From: Kiritimatiellia bacterium
GTDB lineage: Bacteria; Verrucomicrobiota; Kiritimatiellia; UBA8416; JABMPJ01
Reading direction: 5' to 3'
DNA: 64,000 bases
NCBI GenBank assembly: GCA_030745755.1
Contig: JASLOA010000038.1
Span: forward strand, 1 to 64,000
This document shows, one piece after another, positions 35,944 through 42,414 of this stretch (its first letter is position 1; each line of letters starts with the position of its first letter). Both the position numbers and the translations under genes were made by a program. The notes beneath the pieces were generated by a model. It worked only from the letters and a program-made list of their open reading frames with translations, did no database searches and had not been told where the DNA came from.

Positions 35944-37470
35944 GTGGCTAAGAAGCAGAAGACGGCGATCAGTCCGACACGGGCGGCAGACTATCCGGAG
36001 TGGTATCAGCAGGTGGTACGCGCGGCCGAGCTGGCGGAGACCAGCGCGGTGCGTGGCTGCATGGTGATTCGGCCATGGGGCTACGCTGTCTGGGAGAACA
36101 TCCGCGATGGGCTCGACGGCAAGTTCAAGGCTACCGGGCATGTGAATGCCTATTTTCCGCTCTTCATTCCTCTGAGCTTCCTGGAGAAGGAAGCCGAACA
36201 TGTCGAGGGGTTTGCCAAGGAGTGCGCGGTGGTTACCCATCACCGTCTTGAGGCCGGTCCCGACGGGGGGCTTGTCCCTTCCGGAGAACTGGAGGAGCCG
36301 CTCGTGGTGCGCCCGACCTCCGAGACCATTATCGGGGCTACCTACGCCAAGTGGGTACAGAGCTATCGTGACCTGCCGATCTTGATCAACCAGTGGGCCA
36401 ACGTGGTGCGCTGGGAGATGCGTACGCGGCTCTTTCTGCGCACGGCCGAGTTTCTGTGGCAGGAAGGGCACACCGCGCATGAAACGCGCGAAGAGGCATG
36501 GGACGAAACACTCAAGATTCTGGAGGTCTACAAGACCTTTGCAGAAGAATACATGGCCATGCCGGTGCTGACAGGTGAGAAGACAGCCGGTGAGCGTTTC
36601 CCCGGCGCTGACAACACGCTCTGCATCGAGGCGATGATGCAGGACCGCAAGGCGTTGCAGGCGGGCACAAGCCATTTCCTGGGGCAGAGCTTTGCAGAGG
36701 CCTCGGGTATCCAGTTCCAGACACGTGATGGCGAGGTCGAGCATGCCTGGACCACGTCATGGGGCGTATCGACGCGTCTGATTGGCGGTTTGATCATGGT
36801 GCATGCGGACGACAACGGCATGGTGGTACCGCCGCGCCTGGCGCCGTCGCACGTGGCGATCCTGCCGATCTACCGCAAAGAAGAGGAAAAGGACGCTGTA
36901 CTGGACTATTGCGAAACACTCGCGGCGTCTCTGCGTGAGGTGACCTATCGTGGCAAGCCGCTGGGCGTGGAGCTGGATACGCGGGATATGAATGCGGGCG
37001 AGAAGGGCTGGAGCTGGGTCAAGAAAGGCATCCCCGTAACGGTTGAAGTAGGGCCGCGGGATATGGCCAGCGGTTCGGTCTATGTCGGGCGGCGCGACCG
37101 CGAACGGAACGAGCGCTACGGCCAGCCAAAGGATGAATTCGTGGCAGGAGTCGTGGACCTTCTTGAAGATATCCAGGCCTCACTCTTTGCCCGCGCCAAG
37201 GCGTTCATGGACGAGCACACCCAGGCCATTGATGACTGGGATACCTTCACGGCATTCTTTACGCCTGAGAACACGGACAAGCCCGAGATCCACGGTGGCT
37301 TCGCCATGTCGCACTGGTGCGATGGGGATGCGTGCGAGCAAAAGATCAACGACGAGCTCAAGGTGACGATCCGCTGCATCCCGACCGATCGCGCGGAGAG
37401 CGGCCCCGGCGCCTGTGTGGCGTGCGGCAAGCCGAGTGCGGGCAGGGTCGTATTCGCCAAGTCGTACTAG
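35944..37470 (+). CDS. proS: Prolyl-tRNA synthetase, archaeal/eukaryotic-type (class II)
   Basis: Charges tRNA-Pro. Motif 1 region 'YFPLFIPLSFLEKEAEHVEGFAKE' and motif 2 'NVVRWEMRTRLFLRTAEFLWQEGHTAH' are typical. The editing INS domain of bacterial type is absent, and the C-terminus carries the zinc-binding extension seen in the archaeal/eukaryotic class ('CDGDACEQKI...GACVACGKPSAGRVVFAKSY', ending in Tyr). AGGGGG before the GTG at 35944 sets the start; the ORF track begins 20 codons earlier. The product is 508 aa. This type is shared by several bacterial phyla and is not by itself evidence for recent transfer. Confidence 0.95.
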   Translation: MAKKQKTAISPTRAADYPEWYQQVVRAAELAETSAVRGCMVIRPWGYAVWENIRDGLDGKFKATGHVNAYFPLFIPLSFLEKEAEHVEGFAKECAVVTHHRLEAGPDGGLVPSGELEEPLVVRPTSETIIGATYAKWVQSYRDLPILINQWANVVRWEMRTRLFLRTAEFLWQEGHTAHETREEAWDETLKILEVYKTFAEEYMAMPVLTGEKTAGERFPGADNTLCIEAMMQDRKALQAGTSHFLGQSFAEASGIQFQTRDGEVEHAWTTSWGVSTRLIGGLIMVHADDNGMVVPPRLAPSHVAILPIYRKEEEKDAVLDYCETLAASLREVTYRGKPLGVELDTRDMNAGEKGWSWVKKGIPVTVEVGPRDMASGSVYVGRRDRERNERYGQPKDEFVAGVVDLLEDIQASLFARAKAFMDEHTQAIDDWDTFTAFFTPENTDKPEIHGGFAMSHWCDGDACEQKINDELKVTIRCIPTDRAESGPGACVACGKPSAGRVVFAKSY

Positions 37471-37484
37471 GATTGCAAACAGGC

Positions 37485-37619
37485 GGGTAGGGCGCGGCGT
37501 CCCGCCGCGCCGCGATCATGGGATGGGCATGTCTGCGGCAGGAGTGGGCAAGGCGAAGGACTGCCTCAAGCCATGCGCTCCGCCTTGCGCACGGCGCGGC
37601 GGGGACGCCGCGCCCTACC
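37485..37619. repeat. GC-rich palindromic repeat (GGTAGGGC family), copy 3
   Basis: GGGTAGGGCGCGGCGTCCCGCCGCGCCGCG at the left is the reverse complement of CGGCGCGGCGGGGACGCCGCGCCCTACC at the right, across an 80-base loop. It lies between the convergent proS and tadA genes, so it could also function as a terminator structure. Confidence 0.75.
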
Positions 37620-37648
37620 TAGCCGCCGGTGTTGCCGCGCTCTGCGGC

Positions 37649-38128
37649 CTATCGCCTCGCCCGGAAGAACCCCTGCAGTATCTCTCGACACTGGTCCTCC
37701 ATCACCCCCGTCACGACCTCGCAGCGGTGGTTGAGGTCGGGGTGGTCGAGGATGTTGAACACCGACAACGCGCCACCGCGCTTCGGATCGGGTACGCCGT
37801 AGACGACGGTCGGCACGCGTGCCAGCACGATTCCCCCGGCACACATGGGGCAGGGCTCTTTCGTGACGTAGAGGATTGTGTCGGTCAGGCGCCAGTCGCC
37901 GATGGTGGAGGCGGCCTGTGTGATGGCGATCATCTCGGCATGTGCGGTAGGGTCGCGCAGCAGTTCGGTCTGGTTATGGGCCCGGCCAAGTATGGCGCCG
38001 ACGGGCATCTCGCGATCCTCCGCCGTATTGATGATGATGCAGCCGGCCGGTACCTCCTCTGCCGCCGCGGCCTTTTCCGCCTCCTTCAGCGCCAAGGTCA
38101 TGAAATGCTCGTGTCCACGTAGTGTCAT
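37649..38128 (-). CDS. tadA: tRNA adenosine-34 deaminase (TadA-type)
   Basis: A zinc-dependent cytidine/deoxycytidylate-deaminase fold enzyme. 'PTAHAEMIAITQA' supplies the zinc His and proton-relay Glu, and 'KEPCPMCAGGIVLARV' the two zinc Cys. 'VPAGCIIIN..GRAHNQTELLRDPTAHAE' matches the TadA substrate loop, where guanine deaminases diverge. The end, 'CEVVTGVMEDQCREILQGFFRARR', is also TadA-like. The start at 38128 (MTLRGHEHFM) is chosen from homologous N-termini, because no clear ribosome binding site is visible. 159 aa is normal. A guanine deaminase remains a less likely alternative. Confidence 0.87.
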   Translation of the reverse strand: MTLRGHEHFMTLALKEAEKAAAAEEVPAGCIIINTAEDREMPVGAILGRAHNQTELLRDPTAHAEMIAITQAASTIGDWRLTDTILYVTKEPCPMCAGGIVLARVPTVVYGVPDPKRGGALSVFNILDHPDLNHRCEVVTGVMEDQCREILQGFFRARR

Positions 38129-38175
38129 ACCGGGGATGGTAGCCGAACAAGTGGGGGCCGTGCATCTGTTTTCTG

Positions 38176-38426
38176 GATAACGTTCAAATGTTCGGTGGCG
38201 TGGCCCCCTGCCGGCTCGCCCGGCAGGAGCCAAAAGCTTATCGGCCACTGCAGTCAGAGTGTATCCCGCAGCGGCTGGTGAGGCGCGAGAAAGAGGCCGT
38301 AGGGCAAGGCTCGCGCAAACCAGCCGCGGGGCTACTTGAGTCCTTATCTTGGCCTTTAGGCTGATTCACCTGCCAGACGAGCTGGCAGGGGTCGAGAAGC
38401 CCAGCCGTCGGGATTTGAACGTTATC
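38176..38426. mobile_element. Non-autonomous element, 251 bp, with 14-bp inverted ends and 8-bp target duplication
   Basis: GATAACGTTCAAAT at the left end is the exact reverse complement of ATTTGAACGTTATC at the right end. GTTTTCTG is present immediately outside both (38168-38175 and 38427-38434). Inside, two related hairpins mirror each other: CCTGCCGG-CTCGC-CCGGCAGG (38207-38227) and CCTGCCAG-ACGAG-CTGGCAGG (38369-38389), flanking a third inverted repeat (CGGCTGGT...ACCAGCCG). There is no transposase. Unrelated in sequence to the A-C elements. Confidence 0.88.
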
Positions 38427-38464
38427 GTTTTCTGCGGCCTTTACTGTCAGGACTATGGTGCGGC

Positions 38465-38572
38465 GGAGATGCTTCGGCTGCGCTCAGCATGACAGAAAGC
38501 CCTGGGAGAGTGTCATCCCGCCTGCCCGCCATAGCCCATCGGGCGACGGCGGGAGCTTGCCGAGGGATCTCC
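38465..38572. repeat. Short palindromic repeat, inverted arrangement, copy 5 with 33-nt insert
   Basis: GGAGATGCTTCGGCTGCGCTCAGCATGACAG faces TGTCATCCCG...GAGCTTGCCGAGGGATCTCC. The second arm is split by a 33-base segment (CCTGCCCGCCATAGCCCATC...) at the same place as in MITE copy B. It lies between the 251-bp element and the trpR-like gene. Confidence 0.78.
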
Positions 38573-38594
38573 TATTCGACGGACAGCTCAGAAC

Positions 38595-38610
38595 GGGGTA
38601 AATCTACCCC
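38595..38610. promoter_or_regulatory. Perfect 16-bp palindrome, candidate operator of the trpR-like/TrpB2 operon
   Basis: GGGGTAAATCTACCCC is a perfect inverted repeat (6-base arms, 4-base centre) 67 bases before the trpR-like start and 8 bases upstream of a possible -35 box. It does not match the E. coli TrpR operator, but its position suits an autoregulatory site. Confidence 0.45.
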
Positions 38611-38618
38611 ATTATCTC

Positions 38619-38647
38619 TTTACAGCCTATTATCGCTTCGCTAGTTT
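38619..38647 (+). promoter_or_regulatory. Candidate promoter of the trpR-like/TrpB2 operon
   Basis: TTTACA and TAGTTT are separated by 17 bases. Both hexamers are partial matches to sigma70 boxes, in an AT-rich stretch that stands out from the GC-rich surroundings. The start codon follows 29 bases after the -10. Confidence 0.3.
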
Positions 38648-38676
38648 GATATTTCTATCTGTAGAAGTGACGCACT

Positions 38677-38949
38677 ATGAAACATCGCGACAAAATTGTG
38701 GATGTGTTCTGTCAGGTCACCGATCCTGTCGAGATGGACCGGTTCCTGGGGGAGATTCTAACCGAGGCGGAGCGGCACGATCTGGCATTGCGCTGGAAGC
38801 TGATGGAGATGATCGAAGACGGTATGTCGCAGCGTGAGGTAGCCGCCGCGCTTGGTATCAGTCTCTGCAAGATCACGCGCGGCTCCCGCGTGCTCAAGAA
38901 GCGCGGGTCCGTATGTCGCAATCTAATCAAACAGCACAGCCATGAATAA
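38677..38949 (+). CDS. Trp repressor-family regulator (TrpR/YerC-like)
   Basis: 90 residues with the all-helical TrpR fold. The helix-turn-helix is 'GMSQREVAAALGISLCKITRGSRVLKK', nearly the TrpR consensus, and the N-terminal helices 'EMDRFLGEILTEAERHDLALRWKLMEMI' match the dimerisation and ligand region. TrpR proper and the YerC/YecD group are both in this family; the direct neighbour TrpB2 favours a tryptophan-responsive role. The ligand-binding Arg/Thr positions seem partly kept ('LRWKL', 'KITRGS'). A perfect palindrome upstream could be its operator. It is separated from TrpB2 by about 40 bases. Confidence 0.88.
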   Translation: MKHRDKIVDVFCQVTDPVEMDRFLGEILTEAERHDLALRWKLMEMIEDGMSQREVAAALGISLCKITRGSRVLKKRGSVCRNLIKQHSHE

Positions 38950-38990
38950 CCGGCCGCAGGCCGTAGTTCGCATCAAACCAAGGAGGGAAT

Positions 38991-40352
38991 ATGAGCGACC
39001 TGATCAAGATTCACCTGACCGAGGATGAGATCCCGAAGCAGTGGTATAACCTGGCAGCGGATTTCGAGAAACCGATGCCGCCGCCTGTGGGTCCCGATGG
39101 CACCCCGATTGGCCCGGAGGCCCTGGCCCCGGTCTTTCCCATGAACCTGATCGAGCAGGAAGTCAGCCAGGAACGCTGGATTGATATTCCGGAAGAAGTT
39201 CTCGGTATCCTCAAAATCTGGCGCCCGACGCCGCTCTATCGCGCGCGCCGCCTCGAAGAAGCGCTCGGAACGCCGGCCAAGATCTACTACAAGAACGAAG
39301 GTGTTTCACCTCCCGGGAGTCACAAGCCCAATACGGCGGTGGCACAGGCCTACTACAACCGTGAGTTCGGCATTAAGAAACTGACCACCGAGACGGGCGC
39401 CGGCCAGTGGGGCAGTGCGCTGTCGTTCGCCTGCAAGCTTATCGGAATCCAGTGCAAGGTGTTCATGGTGCGGATCAGTTTCGATCAGAAACCATTCCGC
39501 AAGATGATGATGCGTGTGTGGGGTGGGGAGTGCGTGCCCAGTCCGAACATGGACACGCAGGTCGGCCGGTCAATCCTTGAGAAGGATCCTGACACGCCGG
39601 GCAGCCTCGGTATTGCGATTAGTGAGGCGCTCGAAGAAGCCGTGCCGCATGAGGATACCCGCTACTCACTGGGTAGCGTGCTGAATCATGTGATGCTGCA
39701 CCAGACCATTATCGGCCTGGAGGCGCAGAAACAGATGGAGAAGCTGGGCGAGAATCCCGATGTGGTGATCGGTTGCGCCGGTGGTGGCTCCAACTTTGCG
39801 GGACTGAGTTTCCCGTTCATCTGCGACAAGATTCACGGCAAGGACATTCGCGTGGTGGCCACGGAGCCGGCGGCATGTCCGACCCTGACCAAGGCCAAGT
39901 ATCGTTACGACTCCGGTGATGTCGCGATGATGACGCCGTTGCTGCCGATGCACAGCCTGGGGCACACCTTCGTGCCGCCTCCAATCCACGCCGGCGGCCT
40001 GCGCTACCACGGCATGGCGCCGATGGTCAGCCACGCGATGAACCAGGGCCTGATCGAGGCCGAGGCCATCCACCAGGTCGAGTGCTACGAAGGCGCGGTG
40101 CAGTGGGCCCATACCGAAGGCTTCATCCCTGCACCGGAGACCTCACACGCGATCGCGCAAGCCATTCGCGAGGCCAAACGTGCCAAGGAAGAGGGCAAGG
40201 AAAAGGTCATCCTTATGAACTGGTCCGGCCACGGTCTGATGGACCTGACCGCCTACGAGGCCTACATGGACGGCGAACTCAGCGACCACGATCTCCCGGA
40301 CGAGATGCTCGAGCGCTACGCCGCCTCGATGGACGGGCTGCCGATGCCGTAG
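38991..40352 (+). CDS. trpB: Tryptophan synthase beta chain, TrpB2 type
   Basis: PLP enzyme that condenses indole with serine. The PLP Lys is in '[24 protein letters not shown]', and the phosphate-binding loop is '[17 protein letters not shown]'. The N-terminal extension (about 70 residues) and '[20 protein letters not shown]' identify the long TrpB2 form, which usually works without a tight TrpA partner. Indole salvage is a suggested role for that group. AAGGAGGG lies 6 bases before the ATG. No trpA or other trp gene is near. It is downstream of the trpR-like gene and so is probably repressed by its product. Confidence 0.93.
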   Translation: MSDLIKIHLTEDEIPKQWYNLAADFEKPMPPPVGPDGTPIGPEALAPVFPMNLIEQEVSQERWIDIPEEVLGILKIWRPTPLYRARRLEEALGTPAKIYYKNEGVSPPGSHKPNTAVAQAYYNREFGIKKLTTETGAGQWGSALSFACKLIGIQCKVFMVRISFDQKPFRKMMMRVWGGECVPSPNMDTQVGRSILEKDPDTPGSLGIAISEALEEAVPHEDTRYSLGSVLNHVMLHQTIIGLEAQKQMEKLGENPDVVIGCAGGGSNFAGLSFPFICDKIHGKDIRVVATEPAACPTLTKAKYRYDSGDVAMMTPLLPMHSLGHTFVPPPIHAGGLRYHGMAPMVSHAMNQGLIEAEAIHQVECYEGAVQWAHTEGFIPAPETSHAIAQAIREAKRAKEEGKEKVILMNWSGHGLMDLTAYEAYMDGELSDHDLPDEMLERYAASMDGLPMP

Positions 40353-40398
40353 GGGGGAGTAGGTCCCTCCGTGGCCATCTGGGCTATGGTGGGCAGGC

Positions 40399-40472
40399 GG
40401 AGATGCCTCGGCTTCGCTCGGCATGACAGAGAACGCCAAGGAATTGTCATCCCGAGCTTGTCGAGGGATCTC
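40399..40472. repeat. Short palindromic repeat, inverted arrangement, copy 6
   Basis: GGAGATGCCTCGGCTTCGCTCGGCATGACAG faces TTGTCATCCCGAGCTTGTCGAGGGATCTC. It lies between the convergent TrpB2 and M15-like genes. Confidence 0.75.
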
Positions 40473-40523
40473 AAGTCTTCCTGTCGCGCCAAAACAAGGC
40501 CGGGGTAAGTCCAAAGTGATCTC

Positions 40524-41147
40524 TTACCGCGCGACTGAGGCATGAATATGCGGGCCGTTGTTGCGCGAGCCTTTCTCGTGGTAGACCCAGTCGAATCCCG
40601 CCTGCCAGCAGATCTTGGCGAGCTCTTCGAGCGGCAACTCGTTGCACGTAAGGTCGATGGCGCGGCCCTCTTTGTGGAGTGATTTCGGGTTGTGAACCAG
40701 GTGGGGACGGTAGGAATCCTGAACCTTGAGGACGCCACCACGTTCCGCCACGAGCTGGATCGTGGTTTCGAGCGGCAGTCGCAGTGAGTGGTGGACCGTG
40801 TGATCGCACTCGGTGTCGCCGCTGTCATTGTCGCTTTCCCACCAGGCGCGGTCATCCTCAACATAGGTCAGGTCGCGCCCGGGGGAAAAGGTGCCGAGGT
40901 CGATCGCTCCCGACACCTCTGATTCGCGGCGATTGGGACGATAGGTTCCGCGCGGGAAGGAGCTGGGGGCCTGGCGGAGCGGCATCACCACCTCGTCAAT
41001 ATCCATCATGTCCAACGCTTCGTGACGGCCCTGAGGTGGCTGAATCCGGCTCACTCCGACGAAGAACACGACAATGGCGGACGTGCAGCCAACACTCAGC
41101 ATCACGACATGTCGCTTCATCCATCCGTTGTGTGTGGTCTGATACAT
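40524..41147 (-). CDS. Membrane-anchored or exported M15-type peptidase-like protein
   Basis: The last 90 residues resemble the M15/hedgehog DD-peptidase fold: 'QDSYRPHLVHNPKSLHKEGRAIDLTCNELPLEELAKICWQAGFDWVYHEKGSRNNGPHIHASVAR'. The zinc ligands would be the His of 'SLHKEGRAIDL', its Asp, and the His of 'PHIHAS', and the active-site Glu the one in 'YHEKG'. A hydrophobic N-terminal segment ('HVVMLSVGCTSAIVVFFVGV') implies export or anchoring. Cell-wall peptide hydrolysis is the likely activity. The start is uncertain (several in-frame Met, none with a clear ribosome binding site). Confidence 0.75.
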   Translation of the reverse strand: MYQTTHNGWMKRHVVMLSVGCTSAIVVFFVGVSRIQPPQGRHEALDMMDIDEVVMPLRQAPSSFPRGTYRPNRRESEVSGAIDLGTFSPGRDLTYVEDDRAWWESDNDSGDTECDHTVHHSLRLPLETTIQLVAERGGVLKVQDSYRPHLVHNPKSLHKEGRAIDLTCNELPLEELAKICWQAGFDWVYHEKGSRNNGPHIHASVAR

Positions 41148-41295
41148 GACGCTTGAGAGTGTTGCAGAAGCGCTCCCCGGTGTCAAAGCAGGAGCGTTCT
41201 GATGAGTCTTCTCTTGAGAGTCTCTTAAGAGTCTTGCATCCCTCCGTTCCGTGTGCTATTTACCTCAGCTTCACCATCCCTGTTCGAGAGGTCTT

Positions 41296-42408
41296 ATGCT
41301 GGAACGCGATGCCTATGTGGCGCTGAATCTGATGGAGAAGGTGGGGCCGGTTACGGTGCGCTCACTGGTTCAACGTCTGGGCTCTGCGGCTGCGATCTTT
41401 GAGACATCAAAGCAGGATCTGTTGGCGGTCAAAGGGGTCGGAGAAGGCCTGGCGGGATCGATTCACCGGCAGTGTCGGCGGATTGACTGGCAGGATGAGC
41501 AGGAGCGGGCCGCGGCCAAGGGCATTCGCATTATGACGCGCGTGGATCCGGAGTATCCGGAAGCGCTGAGCCGGATCTATGATCCGCCCCTGGCACTCTA
41601 CGTGCGCGGCACATTGCAGGAAGGCGATAAGCATGCCATGGCGATTGTCGGGACGCGACGCGGTACGCACTACGGACACGATACGGCCAAGCGTATGGCC
41701 TCGGGGCTGGCGCAGGCGGGATACACAATCGTCAGCGGACTGGCGCGCGGGATTGATACGCTGGCGCATGAAGGCGCCCTGGAGGTGAAGGGGAGGACCT
41801 TTGCGGTACTGGGTGGCGGCATGGATCATCTCTATCCTGCCTGTAACGCGGGCCTGGCTGACCGCATTGCGGAGCAGGGGGCCGTGCTGTCTGAGTTTCC
41901 GCTGACGCGGCAGCCGGACCGCACCACGTTTCCGATGCGAAACCGCATCGTGAGCGGGTTGAGCAAGGCGATCGTGGTGGTGGAGGCCGGTCGGCGCAGC
42001 GGTGCGCTGATCACGGCGGATGCCGCTTTGGAACAGGGCCGTGATGTGTTCGCGGTACCGGGGCGGATTGACAATACGTATGCCGAAGGACCGAACGCGC
42101 TGATCCGCAAGGGCGCCGTGCTGGTCCGTGGCGTACAGGATATTTTGGATGAGTGTGGCACCTTGTGGGGCGGCGCGCTGTCGCGGGCGAACGCCGTGCC
42201 TCGTGAACTTTGCACACTCAACGAGGAGGAGACCGGTCTCCTGGCGCTGCTGGAAAGCGGCGAGCAGGGCGTGGACGAGCTGATCAGACAGTCGGGGCTG
42301 CAGGCCTCGCGGGTGAGCTCGGTTCTGCTGGGGCTGGAGATGAAGCGAATGATTCGCATGTTACCGGGGCGCGTCGTTGAAAAATGCGCCGTCAATGCAG
42401 GGGAGTAG
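41296..42408 (+). CDS. dprA: DNA-processing protein DprA
   Basis: Loads RecA on incoming single-stranded DNA during transformation. The N-terminal helix-hairpin-helix/SAM-like region is followed by the Rossmann domain (about residues 105-300) with 'AMAIVGTRRGTHYGHDTAKRMA', 'SGLARGIDTLAHEGAL', 'FAVLGGGMDHLYPACN', 'SEFPLTRQPDRTTFPMRNRIVSGLSKAIVVVEAGRRSGALITA' and 'VFAVPGRIDNTYAEGPNALIRKGA'. A C-terminal winged-helix-like tail completes 370 aa. GAGAGG before the ATG at 41296 sets the start. topA follows 6 bases later, so dprA and topA form one operon. Confidence 0.95.
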   Translation: MLERDAYVALNLMEKVGPVTVRSLVQRLGSAAAIFETSKQDLLAVKGVGEGLAGSIHRQCRRIDWQDEQERAAAKGIRIMTRVDPEYPEALSRIYDPPLALYVRGTLQEGDKHAMAIVGTRRGTHYGHDTAKRMASGLAQAGYTIVSGLARGIDTLAHEGALEVKGRTFAVLGGGMDHLYPACNAGLADRIAEQGAVLSEFPLTRQPDRTTFPMRNRIVSGLSKAIVVVEAGRRSGALITADAALEQGRDVFAVPGRIDNTYAEGPNALIRKGAVLVRGVQDILDECGTLWGGALSRANAVPRELCTLNEEETGLLALLESGEQGVDELIRQSGLQASRVSSVLLGLEMKRMIRMLPGRVVEKCAVNAGE

Positions 42409-42414
42409 ACAGGA

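Noticed and set aside
35944-37470. Lateral transfer of proS from archaea
   Set aside because: The archaeal-type ProRS is widespread across bacterial phyla and base composition matches the surroundings, so recent transfer is not supported.
38176-38426. Integron attC site
   Set aside because: Terminal inverted repeats look superficially similar, but the RYYYAAC/GTTRRRY core fails and an exact 8-bp target duplication supports transposition.
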